A stretch of DNA of 64,000 bases from Gimesia chilikensis (GCF_007744075.1 NZ_CP036266.1:1141001-1205000), one strand, 5' to 3'. Counted from the stretch's first letter, positions 52,032-60,906 are shown. Numbers and translations: made by a program. Notes: generated by a model not told the origin, from the sequence alone.

Positions 52032-54706
52032 TAACGAAACACCACGATAAGGAGATCGTTTCAGGGCAACTCAGGGGGAATGAGGTTCCCTTTCTGGTCA
52101 GCCTTGGGATACCTGCTGACTGTCTGGACGGGAGGCACCATCCCTGCCCCAAGTGTGGGGGTTCAGATCGTTTTCGGTTCGATCCGGTTAAAGGATTCGC
52201 AATCTGTAACCAGTGTTTCAGCCAAGGCAACGGGGATGCAATCTCTATTGCTCAATGGTGGAACGGGATACCGTTTCCAGATGCTGTGAATCTGGCCGGT
52301 GAATACCTGAATGTTTCCAACTCCCAGCCAGTGAAGCGGGAGAAGCCAGCACCAAAGAAACCAGCGGTGCCTGTATCAGATCAGATTGAACGACTGGAAG
52401 CCGATCAGGGCAGGTTCGATGCATGGGCTGAAACCAAACCCCCGATAACGGGGGCAGCGGTTGCCAAGTCGGGCGCGTTGCTCTGCCTCTGGCCGAAGAG
52501 AGCACCACAGGGCAAGCAGATCGAGTGCATTGCGTTCCCTGCCTATCGTGATGGCTCAGAGCCTGCGGGAATTATTCTCTATCGGTCGAACGGGGAAAAC
52601 TTCCCAGAGATCGAGAACGGACCAGGAGAGCGCAAGACGCATCTTTTAAAGGGCTCTCAGGATGGCTGGGTGATATCTGGCGATCTGGACGCAGCGGAAA
52701 CCATTATCAAGGTTGAGGGGGTTCCTGATTGGCTGGTACTCGCTCCCCACGTTCCAGACGGCTATGCAGTTGTGACCAATACCCATGGCGCGGGATCTGC
52801 TGCCAAGAATTGCCCACTCGATCCGTTTAACGGGAAACGGGTAATCATCATCGGGGATGCCGACGAGAGCGGCGTGAGTGGTGCTAATGGGCTGGCCCGG
52901 GAGGTTTCCCCGTATGCACTGGAAGTCAAGGTAATCATCCCAGACGGTGAGATTGCCGAGAGGGGCGGAAAGGATTTAAGAGACGTTATGAATGAGAATC
53001 TGCAGTCTGGCTACTCCCTGCAGGATACCGTCAGAGGGATCTTGAAAAAGGCAGAACAGCAAGAGCCATTTCAGCCGGTTGAAGATGAACCAGCACGGGA
53101 TGAGACGGACGACGGACCAGGCATAGAGCACAAAGAGCCGGAGCAATACGAGTCGATACCCGTTGACTGCTTCCCCTCTGTTCTGGCCAAGTATGGAAAG
53201 GAAGCTGCGGACTGTATCGGCTGTGATCCATGCTTTGTGATGCTGCCTTTGCTGGTGGCGACTGGCTCACTTCTGGGTGGTAAGCGGTGCCTGTTCTTTA
53301 ACTCGAAATATCAGATTCCCTCTAACCTCTGGGGCGCTGTAGTGGCTCCCAGTGGGACAGGTAAATCCCCGGGATTCAATGCTGCCCTATCTCCCATGTT
53401 CAAGCTACAGGCTTTTATTGAGGAAAAGAACCGGGAGGCGTTCGACCAGCACGACAAAGACAGGCTCACTTATGAGTCAGAATTGAAGGACTGGAAGCAG
53501 AAAGCGCGGAAGGCAGACACAATCCCCCCTGATGAACCGGAGAAGCCAGAACCACCAGCGGTGAAGGCGTACACAATCGACGATTCGACATCAGAGGCAA
53601 CGGTACTGTTGCTGAAAGATAATCCGAACGGGTTTCTGCAGCAAAAGGACGAGCTGTCAGGGCTGTTTGCAGATCATGATAAATACACGAAAGCAAAGGG
53701 CTCGGATGCTGCGATGTATCTGAAAGCCTTTGACGGAACACCACTGCAGAACCACAGGAAGGGGGACAGGAAGCCAATCTACATCCCCAGACCGTTAATC
53801 AGTCTGGCCGGCGGTATTCAGCCAGCAATCCTGAAGGTGTCGATTCCGCATACTTACCGGCAAAACGGAATGATGGGGCGTTTCGTGTTCGTATATCCCC
53901 CAGAGAAGCCGTTACCGCTTCCCTCTACCAAAGGTGTGTCCGAAAAGACAGAGAGAGAAATTGACCAGCTGTATCAAACCCTCTGCGATCTGGCACCATA
54001 CAAGACCCTGGACAACGGCGGGTACGTCCCCCAGAGGGTCTATCTGTCTGATGATGCCATGAGAGCCTATGAACGGTTCTTTAATCAGAATCGGGATGAG
54101 TGGTTCTTTAAGGGCGATCTGGTGCGGTCCGCATGGTCTAAATTCAATCAGATCGTGCTGAGAATCGCGCTAATATTCCAGTGTGTCGAGAATGCCACCA
54201 GTGGCGACGATGGGCAGCGGGTGAGCCTGCAGACGATGCAGAACGCAATCCGCCTGACTGAGTTCTTTAAAAAGGAAACTCTGCGGGTGTATCGAATTTT
54301 TGATTCCGAGGATGAGCCAGAAGAAACCCCAGAGCAGAAGCAGTACAGACGCCTGTTTGAGTTTGTGAAGGACAAAGGCGGTACTGTCTCAGTCCGTGAG
54401 ACTCAGCAGGGTGTGAGGTTCAAGACTGCGGATGAGACGGAAAAGGCACTTGGCGAGCTGGTTAAAACCGGGGCTGCAGAGTGGGTAGACATCCCCACAA
54501 AAAAGAAAGGCAGACCATCCCGGGGGATCAGTTTGAAAAACATGAAACAGTGTAACAGTGTAACACAACAGCAAAAACCGCTTGTTTTAAGCGGTAGTGT
54601 TACAGGAGAGGGTGAGTTTTCAGGCTTTGAACCATTCCAAGAGCCGGAACAGGCCGAAGCCACAGCGCCGGATGATCTGGGGGATTTCATGGAATATCTG
54701 GACTAA
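52028..54706 (+). CDS. Primase-helicase: zinc finger, TOPRIM and DUF3987 domains
   Basis: 892 residues. A DnaG-like zinc finger has C40, C43, C60, C63 ('CPKCGGSDRFRFD', 'CNQC'). A TOPRIM fold holds E230 in 'IIKVEGVPDWL' and D277/D279 in 'IIIGDADESG'. From ~375 a DUF3987 region carries a P-loop 'APSGTGKSPG' (~440-449) and acts as the ATPase/helicase part. The C-terminus (~790-840) looks like a winged helix. This layout is common in phages, satellites and plasmids and should prime replication of the element. Confidence 0.85.
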   Translation: MITKHHDKEIVSGQLRGNEVPFLVSLGIPADCLDGRHHPCPKCGGSDRFRFDPVKGFAICNQCFSQGNGDAISIAQWWNGIPFPDAVNLAGEYLNVSNSQPVKREKPAPKKPAVPVSDQIERLEADQGRFDAWAETKPPITGAAVAKSGALLCLWPKRAPQGKQIECIAFPAYRDGSEPAGIILYRSNGENFPEIENGPGERKTHLLKGSQDGWVISGDLDAAETIIKVEGVPDWLVLAPHVPDGYAVVTNTHGAGSAAKNCPLDPFNGKRVIIIGDADESGVSGANGLAREVSPYALEVKVIIPDGEIAERGGKDLRDVMNENLQSGYSLQDTVRGILKKAEQQEPFQPVEDEPARDETDDGPGIEHKEPEQYESIPVDCFPSVLAKYGKEAADCIGCDPCFVMLPLLVATGSLLGGKRCLFFNSKYQIPSNLWGAVVAPSGTGKSPGFNAALSPMFKLQAFIEEKNREAFDQHDKDRLTYESELKDWKQKARKADTIPPDEPEKPEPPAVKAYTIDDSTSEATVLLLKDNPNGFLQQKDELSGLFADHDKYTKAKGSDAAMYLKAFDGTPLQNHRKGDRKPIYIPRPLISLAGGIQPAILKVSIPHTYRQNGMMGRFVFVYPPEKPLPLPSTKGVSEKTEREIDQLYQTLCDLAPYKTLDNGGYVPQRVYLSDDAMRAYERFFNQNRDEWFFKGDLVRSAWSKFNQIVLRIALIFQCVENATSGDDGQRVSLQTMQNAIRLTEFFKKETLRVYRIFDSEDEPEETPEQKQYRRLFEFVKDKGGTVSVRETQQGVRFKTADETEKALGELVKTGAAEWVDIPTKKKGRPSRGISLKNMKQCNSVTQQQKPLVLSGSVTGEGEFSGFEPFQEPEQAEATAPDDLGDFMEYLD

Positions 54707-54760
54707 CAACGAGCGTTTCCGGTGCCCTGCTTCTGTCATGGCCGGGCGCCTCATTTTCCC

Positions 54761-54777
54761 AAGGCAAGCAGATAGGA
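54761..54777 (+). repeat. 17-bp leader motif, copy 2
   Basis: AAGGCAAGCAGATAGGA, one base different from 51676-51692. The TTCCC before it is also shared, though a 3-base insertion separates it from the motif in copy 1. It lies 11 bp before the ATG at 54789. Confidence 0.55.
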
Positions 54778-54788
54778 GAGTTCTACAG

Positions 54789-55214
54789 ATGGTGAGCAAG
54801 ACATTCAAAATTGAATTAGAGGGCGTCAACGATTGGATTACGACTGAAGGGGCAGAGGGGAAACTCAAGCGGATTGCGGGTGCCTGCGGATTGCGGGTTC
54901 TGTCTCTCCAGCCCCTTGACGAACAGGAAGACCCAGACGCCAGTATGCAGGCCCGGTTAATTGACTGGATCCGGGACCAGGGCGGCACTAGCTCAGTAGG
55001 GGACGTGGTGAAGGCGTTTGGTTTCCGGTCTGCAGAGGATGCGTTTCAGATGATGCGAAGACTGACTGATTCCGGCGCGGGGTGCTGGCTCAGTCTGCCT
55101 CTTGAGGCTGCTGGTGTCCCGCTTGCGGTGGTTGAACTATTCGACTCTGGCCGGAGCGTCCTATCTGGGCTTCAGACTGCATCAGGTGCCCCACAGGAGA
55201 CAGGAGTAATATAA
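54789..55214 (+). CDS. Hypothetical protein of the element
   Basis: 141 residues, soluble. The first ~45 residues ('FKIELEGVNDWITTEGAEGKLKRIAGACGLRVLSLQ') are similar to the start of the protein at 55354, so the two are paralogs. Residues ~60-105 could be a small winged helix ('ARLIDWIRDQGGTSSVGDVVKAFGF', 'DAFQMMRRLTDSGAG'). The ATG at 54789 has AGGAG ~9 bases upstream; the longer open frame from 54597 overlaps the primase gene in another frame and is unlikely. Confidence 0.6.
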   Translation: MVSKTFKIELEGVNDWITTEGAEGKLKRIAGACGLRVLSLQPLDEQEDPDASMQARLIDWIRDQGGTSSVGDVVKAFGFRSAEDAFQMMRRLTDSGAGCWLSLPLEAAGVPLAVVELFDSGRSVLSGLQTASGAPQETGVI

Positions 55215-55353
55215 CGAGCGTTATTCCATCTGCGGCGAGTGGGGGACGTCAGCGGGGCTTGTGGGTCCTCTGGATCGACTCCACCAGCTGCAGACCTACG
55301 AGCAGTAACGGCGTCACAGGTAAGTTTACGAACGCACTGAAAAGGATTGTGAG

Positions 55354-55578
55354 ATGAAAGCAGAGCTGAGAGTGGAAGCAGAGACGGTCAGTGATGGCGC
55401 GTGTTTGGAAGAGTTTGAAAAGGCAATAGCACAGGCGGCGGGTTCCTGCGGAATGCGGGTGGTCTCAATCCATGGCGGGGATTCACTGGCAGAGCGGATA
55501 GCTGAGGCCGGAATGATCGACGCGGCAAAGCGTGGTTTCTTCGATGGTGAAGGACAGACACCGGAGCAGAACCGATGA
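55354..55578 (+). CDS. Small hypothetical protein, short paralog of the 54789 product
   Basis: 74 residues. 'LRVEAETVSDGACLEEFEKAIAQAAGSCGMRVVSIHGGD' aligns with the N-terminus of the 54789 protein (AGxCGxRVxS). The winged-helix part is missing. It overlaps the next gene by 4 bases (ATGA). AAGGA lies upstream of the ATG. Confidence 0.55.
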   Translation: MKAELRVEAETVSDGACLEEFEKAIAQAAGSCGMRVVSIHGGDSLAERIAEAGMIDAAKRGFFDGEGQTPEQNR

Positions 55579-55985
55579 CAGTGATACCCGGAAGGAAGAA
55601 ACGGAAAGAGTTTCTCAAGGAACTGAATCGGCATCTCGACAAAGGCAATACAAAGGGCCGTAAGCGTGCCTATGTTGCGATTCCGATTGATCGACCGGAG
55701 GCAAAGCAACTGCAGCCAGAGCCACAGGAGCAGCCTCAGACGGTGCCTGCTGATGATCTACCGGAAGTATTCGAAATCCTACCATCACAGCGGACATTTA
55801 ACGTGAATCCTGATTGTGGGGATGAGGTGTTCATCCATGTGATTAACACCTCTGATCCGGTCAAAGCTCAGCAGAAAGCAGAGAGCTATCTCAAGCGACA
55901 CGCGCAGGACTTGCTAGAAGCCGGTCAGTTGGACACCAGACAGCATGAGCAGAACTGTACCTGCTCGAATGAATGGTTGAATTGA
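55575..55985 (+). CDS. Small hypothetical protein of the element
   Basis: 136 residues: a basic N-terminus ('GRKKRKEFLKELNRHLDKGNTKGRKR'), a Pro/Gln/Glu linker and a C-terminal part with three Cys ('HEQNCTCSNEW'). No domain recognised. Translationally coupled to the gene before it. Confidence 0.55.
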   Translation: MTVIPGRKKRKEFLKELNRHLDKGNTKGRKRAYVAIPIDRPEAKQLQPEPQEQPQTVPADDLPEVFEILPSQRTFNVNPDCGDEVFIHVINTSDPVKAQQKAESYLKRHAQDLLEAGQLDTRQHEQNCTCSNEWLN

Positions 55986-56392
55986 TCCGCCTGTATCCCG
56001 TCTCTGTCTGGCATGGAAGCCGGGCCGGGGTGGGGCCTGCGGGCTTGGGTCCTCCTGACGGATTCAACGCGCGCTACTGGGAACACTGCGACCAAAACCC
56101 GCACATAATATTTTTTTAAGAGTGTCCGTCGGTCCTATTATGAAGCACCAACACAATAAAAACAGGTCATGTTATGGGGTGGTGAAGGACTCGCATACGA
56201 CACGGGCGGCGGTTAATAAAGTGGGTCCCTCTGGGATGGGGTATAGCGCGTCAGTTTCCCACTATGGAAATCTTGGGCGTGAAATGTTTTTCAGGGCTGC
56301 ATCATCATCACCACTATGGCCGGAACAGGTGCTGTAATCTCAGCAGAATGAGTGGGGCGGTGAGTGATGCACACAAATTGAAAGGAATGGAA
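55986..56392. other. 407-bp spacer within the element
   Basis: GC-rich at first, sharing words such as GGCTTG and GGTCCTC with the spacer at 55215-55353, then AT-rich (CATAATATTTTTTTAAG near 56104-56120), which could be a promoter. Open frames here have no ribosome site and I do not call a gene. Confidence 0.4.
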
Positions 56393-56803
56393 ATGGTAGT
56401 TACGAAAGAGCGAGTAGAGACGGTTACAGACTTGGCGGTACAGCTGGAGGTAAGCCGCCGAACTATTCAGGACTGGAAAAAGAAACCAGGGTTCCCAGTA
56501 GAGCGGGATGGTTCGTTCATCCCGTCCAAGGTTGCGGAGTGGAGAAAGCGAACATTCACAGAGAGACATGATTTTAAAGACCGTCTAAGGGGCAACCGGG
56601 TAACAGATCAGGTTCAGACACTGCTTGAAGAGTTGCGGGAACTGCCAGACGAAATGGCGAAGATGTTGCCAGAGGACTACCGGCAGGACTGTTCGCGGTG
56701 GTTTGAGCTGTCTCTTGAAGAGGCAATCAGGAGGGCGTTTGACGGTGGTCAGTGGGGCCTGATGTACGAAAAGGGAGAGCTGAGAGCCACAGGGCAGCGG
56801 TGA
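56393..56803 (+). CDS. HTH protein, Nu1-like (terminase small subunit-like)
   Basis: 136 residues. Residues ~8-50 are a helix-turn-helix of the phage Nu1/HTH type: 'VTDLAVQLEVSRRTIQDWKKKPGFPVERDGSFIPSKVAEWRKR'. The remainder is helical ('LEELRELPDEMAKMLPEDY'). Such domains recognise DNA for packaging or act as regulators; without a large terminase here, a satellite that uses a helper's packaging motor would fit. AAAGGA sits 6 bases upstream of ATG 56393; ATG 56387 is an alternative. Confidence 0.65.
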   Translation: MVVTKERVETVTDLAVQLEVSRRTIQDWKKKPGFPVERDGSFIPSKVAEWRKRTFTERHDFKDRLRGNRVTDQVQTLLEELRELPDEMAKMLPEDYRQDCSRWFELSLEEAIRRAFDGGQWGLMYEKGELRATGQR

Positions 56804-56865
56804 TTGCGATAAATCAACAGAATGAGAATTGATGTTTTACTTATTATTTAACAGGACACAAGGCA

Positions 56866-57234
56866 ATGATCAAAGATGAGGACTTCCCGAACGAAGGCGA
56901 AACCATAACAGCCAAATACGAAGACTATTTCACAATCATGATTGAGGGACATGAAGACCCTGATTTGTGTTATGTCGCAATACACTGGCTCCCATCCAAG
57001 ACGTTAATTGCTTTCAAGGATCCAATCGGAAAAGACCGTTCACACTGGGCAATCTCTGCGATTTTCGCACAGTATCCGGGCACAGAGTTTGAAGTTGAAA
57101 AGAAGGCGGCAGTCTCAGACAGCAAAAACAACATAAATCAAAGTTATGAATTTGCAATGTCTGGCGGCGGTCATACAGCAGAATACAAAGTCTTGGACGA
57201 GATGCGAGAGGCAGCCCACTTGAAGGGTTATTGA
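56866..57234 (+). CDS. Hypothetical protein of the element
   Basis: 122 residues, soluble, alpha/beta in character ('CYVAIHWLPSKTLIAFKDPIGKDRSHWAISAIFAQYP'). No domain recognised. AGGACACAAGGC precedes the ATG. The 56804-56865 leader is AT-rich and may carry a promoter. The stop codon lies 41 bp before the integrase start. Confidence 0.55.
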   Translation: MIKDEDFPNEGETITAKYEDYFTIMIEGHEDPDLCYVAIHWLPSKTLIAFKDPIGKDRSHWAISAIFAQYPGTEFEVEKKAAVSDSKNNINQSYEFAMSGGGHTAEYKVLDEMREAAHLKGY

Positions 57235-57275
57235 GCGATAGTTTTTTCAGAAGTAACAGAAAAGGAGCTGAAACA

Positions 57276-58502
57276 ATGATCAATGTGTATCTATGCAAGC
57301 GGAAGACTAGCAGCAACTATTACATGCGGTGGACTGATCCTGAATCTGGCCGGGATATCTGGCAGAGCACTAAGACCAGGATCAAACGAGATGCCGAACG
57401 CCTACAGCGGTCAACAGAGCGCGAGTTAAACGAGGGGACATTCTGCAAGCTCTCCCCGATCAGCTGGGTAGAGTTCCGTGATCGGTACGAGACAGAGCAG
57501 GCGGTATCATTGGCTGCCCGGACGCAGAACAAAATCAATACCGTGATGAACTATGTGGAAAGACACCTGAACCCTAAGAAGCTCAGGGAACTGAACGAAA
57601 CGAAGATCAGCAAGCTGGTTAAGAAGCTCAGGGAGCAGGGGCTTGAAGAGATCACGATTAAGTACAGTCTCGGACACCTGCGGTCTATGCTCAACTGGGC
57701 AAAGACGCAGAAGCTGATAGCACAGGTTCCCGAGTTCCCGAAACTCAAGCGGGCCAGAGGTAAAAAGGTAATGCGTGGTCGACCGATCACACTTGAAGAG
57801 TTCGAGCGTATCATTAAGGCAATCCCGGCGGTGATGAAACCACTCGGGCAGACACCAGCCAGCATGGAGCGACACAGGCAGGTTGTCCAGTCGTGGGAGT
57901 TCTATCTCTGGGGCTTGTGGTATTCCGGTCTGAGGCTCACAGAGTCCCTACAACTGCACTGGGAACGCGAGGATGGTCTATTCGTCGATCTGGACGGAGA
58001 GTTCCCCATAATGCGAATCAGGGCCGAAGCTGAGAAAGGGAACAAAGACCGACTCTTGCCGATCACCCCAGACTTTGCAGAGTTCCTGCAGGCAGTACCA
58101 GAGGACCAGAGAACCGGGCCAGTGTTTAAGCCACTCCCGAACCGATGCCACGATACGGAACTGATCAGGGAATCAATCTCGAGACTGGTTGCCAAGATGG
58201 GAGAGAAAGCGGGTGTGATCGTCGGTGATAAAGGGAACATCGACAAGGTAACCGGGGAGCGAAAACCCCGCTACGCGTCTGCTCATGATTTCCGTAGGGC
58301 GTTCGGTGTCCGATGGTCCCGCAAAATGCAGGTGTTCGAGCTGAAAGAGCTAATGCGACACCAGAGCATTAAAACGACTGAGGAATTCTATCTGGAACAA
58401 CATACGCAGGATACCGCGCGGTCGATCTGGGCAGCCTGTAAGGTCGATCAACGGGATAATTCACGTAACAGTTCAGGGAGTGCCGACCATGCGAAGCAGT
58501 AA
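57276..58502 (+). CDS. int: Tyrosine recombinase (integrase)
   Basis: 408 residues. N-terminal arm- and core-binding parts (~1-165, SAM-like helices ~62-140), then the catalytic domain with R220 ('YSGLRLTES'), K257 ('EKGNKDRLLPI'), H337-x-x-R340 ('SAHDFRRAFGVRW'), H362 ('MRHQSI') and Y372 ('EEFYLEQH'), so the active site is complete. It integrates and, with the small HTH protein, probably excises the element. GGAG lies 8 bases upstream of ATG 57276; a TTG at 57231 overlaps the previous gene. The stop codon is 64 bp from attR. Confidence 0.93.
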   Translation: MINVYLCKRKTSSNYYMRWTDPESGRDIWQSTKTRIKRDAERLQRSTERELNEGTFCKLSPISWVEFRDRYETEQAVSLAARTQNKINTVMNYVERHLNPKKLRELNETKISKLVKKLREQGLEEITIKYSLGHLRSMLNWAKTQKLIAQVPEFPKLKRARGKKVMRGRPITLEEFERIIKAIPAVMKPLGQTPASMERHRQVVQSWEFYLWGLWYSGLRLTESLQLHWEREDGLFVDLDGEFPIMRIRAEAEKGNKDRLLPITPDFAEFLQAVPEDQRTGPVFKPLPNRCHDTELIRESISRLVAKMGEKAGVIVGDKGNIDKVTGERKPRYASAHDFRRAFGVRWSRKMQVFELKELMRHQSIKTTEEFYLEQHTQDTARSIWAACKVDQRDNSRNSSGSADHAKQ

Positions 58503-58566
58503 CAGTGCGTTATATACTGTATTTGTAGTGTTTGCGGGCTCTCTATTTATGACTGGCTCTAATGCT

Positions 58567-58584
58567 ACTGGATTGCTGTTCCGT
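58567..58584 (+). repeat. attR core (18-bp direct repeat)
   Basis: Identical to the attL core at 49754-49771. Identity ends sharply on both sides (C/T before, T/A after). It lies 91 bp before the ATG of the metallophosphoesterase gene. Confidence 0.85.
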
Positions 58585-58675
58585 AAGCATTTGCATTCCG
58601 GTATCGATTCTCTATGATTCGCATGCGCATTCGTATTTATTTTGGGGCCCGCATTGAGCGAACAGTGAACGCAAC

Positions 58676-59878
58676 ATGGACGTAATCACTAATGGATTGA
58701 TCTTGCTGATGCTGTCGATCGGACATGCTGAGCTCTGGACTTCGGTCATCAATCGCACGCATGCGATGAAGATACACGAGGTTCATCTCAAACGCTTGCG
58801 GCACGTGCTGGAAGTGCTCATCGTCCTGTTCCCGATTGTCCTGTTTTTTACAGTGGGACTTTCAGATCCCGGTGTCTTGGGCGGAGAAGAATGGAGTCAG
58901 TTGCCTGGCTTGTGGAAGCCTATATTGATTCCCTGTGCTCTGGGGTTCGCAGGCCTGATGTATTCTGCGGTTCGCCACCAGTTCTATCGGCCACCCCGAC
59001 AACAGACAGCCCAGTCATCGGAACTGATTCAGATGCGCGAGCGGTTGCAGGATGATCTGATCGGTGAGGGGCCTTATCATTACCTGGCGGGACTACCATT
59101 CAATGAAATCTTCAGTGTGGAGTTCACGCGGAAAACATTTCAGCTGCCTCGTCTGCCTCAATCGTGGGATGGTTTGAAGATCCTGCATCTCAGTGATTTG
59201 CATTATTCAGGCACATTGAAACGCGAATACTTTATCGAGCTCTGCCATATCGGCCAGGAAGCCCAACCCGATCTGATTATTTTTTCCGGCGATCTACTGG
59301 ATGAAATGATCTGTCTCGACTGGCTGCAGGAGACGCTGGGGTCCCTGCAGGCACCTCTGGGTTGTTTCTTCATTCTTGGAAATCATGACTGGAATCAGGA
59401 CAGTCAGCAGATTCGACAGTCATTGACGGAACTGGGCTGGGTTGATTTGACTCTCGAACCGGTGTGTTTGCAGCACGCGGGGCATTCGCTTTATATGACA
59501 GGAACCGAAGCCCCCTGGATGGGGGGATTGCCTGCTTTAAAGCGGTCCGCTGATGGAGCAGGCATCGACGTTGAGTCCGACTTTACACTGTTAGTCAGTC
59601 ACACGCCTGACAATTATCACTGGGCGGCCCGCCAGGAATACGATCTGGTGCTCTCGGGGCACACACATGGGGGACAGGTTCGCATTCCGCCCCTCGGACC
59701 GATCTTTGCGCCCAGTCTGCATGGAACCCGCTATACCAGTGGAACCTTTTTTCGTGGTTCAACGCTCCTGCACGTCAGTCGCGGCGTTTCGGGCATACAC
59801 CCTTTGCGCTGGTTCTGCCGCCCCGAGATCAGCCTGTTAACTCTGCAGGCACCAACGGAGCATGCTGCATCCGTTTAA
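58676..59878 (+). CDS. Membrane-anchored metallophosphoesterase (YkuE/LpxG-like)
   Basis: 400 residues. Hydrophobic N-terminus with about three segments (~5-20, 45-65, 82-98), then a calcineurin-like phosphoesterase domain: D174-x-H176 ('LSDLHYSG'), G205-D206, G235-N-H-D238, H309 ('SHTPD') and G328-H-T-H-G. Similar membrane-bound enzymes act on UDP-2,3-diacylglucosamine (LpxG) or are of unknown substrate (YkuE/YaeI). Its last 4 bases overlap the convergent gene. Its upstream DNA now belongs partly to the mobile element. Confidence 0.83.
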   Translation: MDVITNGLILLMLSIGHAELWTSVINRTHAMKIHEVHLKRLRHVLEVLIVLFPIVLFFTVGLSDPGVLGGEEWSQLPGLWKPILIPCALGFAGLMYSAVRHQFYRPPRQQTAQSSELIQMRERLQDDLIGEGPYHYLAGLPFNEIFSVEFTRKTFQLPRLPQSWDGLKILHLSDLHYSGTLKREYFIELCHIGQEAQPDLIIFSGDLLDEMICLDWLQETLGSLQAPLGCFFILGNHDWNQDSQQIRQSLTELGWVDLTLEPVCLQHAGHSLYMTGTEAPWMGGLPALKRSADGAGIDVESDFTLLVSHTPDNYHWAARQEYDLVLSGHTHGGQVRIPPLGPIFAPSLHGTRYTSGTFFRGSTLLHVSRGVSGIHPLRWFCRPEISLLTLQAPTEHAASV

Positions 59879-60906
59879 CGAGGCTGCATACCCTGAACAC
59901 CAGCCTGACGGATTCCCCCTTTTTCGGTGACCTGGAACTCGGCCCAGACTGGAAGATGATCAGAAACCAGCAGTGCTTCTTCCTCGGTGAGTTTGAAGCG
60001 GGTTTTGAAATCATACACACCCGAAATGCCGGTGAATTCCTGCGAGCGGTGCTGGCTGAACAGGATATTGTCATACTGCTTTGACTGCCGGGTGTTGGTG
60101 GGGGTTTTCGAGACGGTCCACATCAGGTCTCCGACCCGTCCCAGTTCACCCAGGTTCTGGTCATCCACATTCAGGTCCCCCAGCAGGATCACATCGTCCT
60201 CCTGGCTGCCGTCGTTGGCCACGACCCGGTACACATCGTCGAGAACATTCAGTTCCTGGTCGGTTTCATCCGGATCGGTGTGAATGTTGATCAGTGTAAA
60301 AGTAAAAGGATTTTCACTCGAAGGACTCAAGGTCTGGAAGTGGGCCACATAGGGAGGGCGATGCAGTTTGTCATATTTATCGATCACGGTGTACGTCCAT
60401 TTGTGATTCACCATGACCCGGGCGGTATCGTAGAAGTAGGCGTACTGTTCTTTGCTGATGGTTCTTCCCTGCGGCGCGCCAATGATATAAGCGTAACGCC
60501 GCTCTCCTGAATTCAGAATCGCCAGGAATTCATCCAGAAAGGAGAGATCCTTGGAGCGGATTTCCTGAACCGCCACGACATCGAATTGCTGAATGATCCG
60601 GGCCAGGATCTGGGGGACCTGGGGTTTTGACATCTTACTGACGCCAAAGACCTGAATATTGAAACTGGCAATCCGGATGGTGTCGTTCGAACGGGGCAGA
60701 TCAATCTCAGTCGAGTTCCAGTCAGCCGGTGTGGAGCTGGAAGCTGTGGTCGAGATAATCTGTTTGACCCACTTTGTCAGCTGGGCGGGCTTGACGACGT
60801 CGAAGTGAAATGCACCACCGCCGAGCAGACCGATCAGCAGTAACGCCAGGCCACGTAATTTCCAGGATTTGACGAACGAAGTTTTCTTTTTGGATTTGGA
60901 AGCCAT
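59875..60906 (-). CDS. Membrane-anchored EEP-family nuclease/phosphatase
   Basis: 343 residues. A basic N-terminus and one membrane helix (~17-33) precede an endonuclease/exonuclease/phosphatase domain: N83 ('IASFNIQVFG'), E115 ('VVAVQEIR'), 'INIHTDPDE', D244-x-N246 ('LLGDLNVDD'), D316-H317 ('VSDHLPVWAEF'). This resembles DNase I-like proteins and may be a secreted nuclease. Substrate (DNA, sphingomyelin, phosphoinositide) cannot be told. Confidence 0.8.
   Translation of the reverse strand: MASKSKKKTSFVKSWKLRGLALLLIGLLGGGAFHFDVVKPAQLTKWVKQIISTTASSSTPADWNSTEIDLPRSNDTIRIASFNIQVFGVSKMSKPQVPQILARIIQQFDVVAVQEIRSKDLSFLDEFLAILNSGERRYAYIIGAPQGRTISKEQYAYFYDTARVMVNHKWTYTVIDKYDKLHRPPYVAHFQTLSPSSENPFTFTLINIHTDPDETDQELNVLDDVYRVVANDGSQEDDVILLGDLNVDDQNLGELGRVGDLMWTVSKTPTNTRQSKQYDNILFSQHRSQEFTGISGVYDFKTRFKLTEEEALLVSDHLPVWAEFQVTEKGGIRQAGVQGMQPR

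Larger units (their letters stand above)
49754..58584. mobile_element. Integrated satellite- or plasmid-like element, ~8.8 kb
   Basis: Bounded by an 18-bp perfect direct repeat at both ends. A tyrosine integrase ends 65 bp from the right end, and an excisionase-like gene and a primase-helicase lie inside. All genes run left to right. There are no capsid, terminase large subunit, tail, lysis or conjugation genes, so it cannot make particles alone; a phage satellite or integrating plasmid fits best. The flanking host genes (UbiD and a metallophosphoesterase) would be divergent and about 209 bp apart without it. Confidence 0.85.

Noticed and set aside
54597-54788. Longer N-terminus for the 54789 gene
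   Set aside because: It overlaps the primase gene in another frame; the ATG at 54789 has a good ribosome site.
56122-56337. 71-codon frame within the element spacer
   Set aside because: No ribosome site and no domain; more likely part of a promoter region for the genes that follow.
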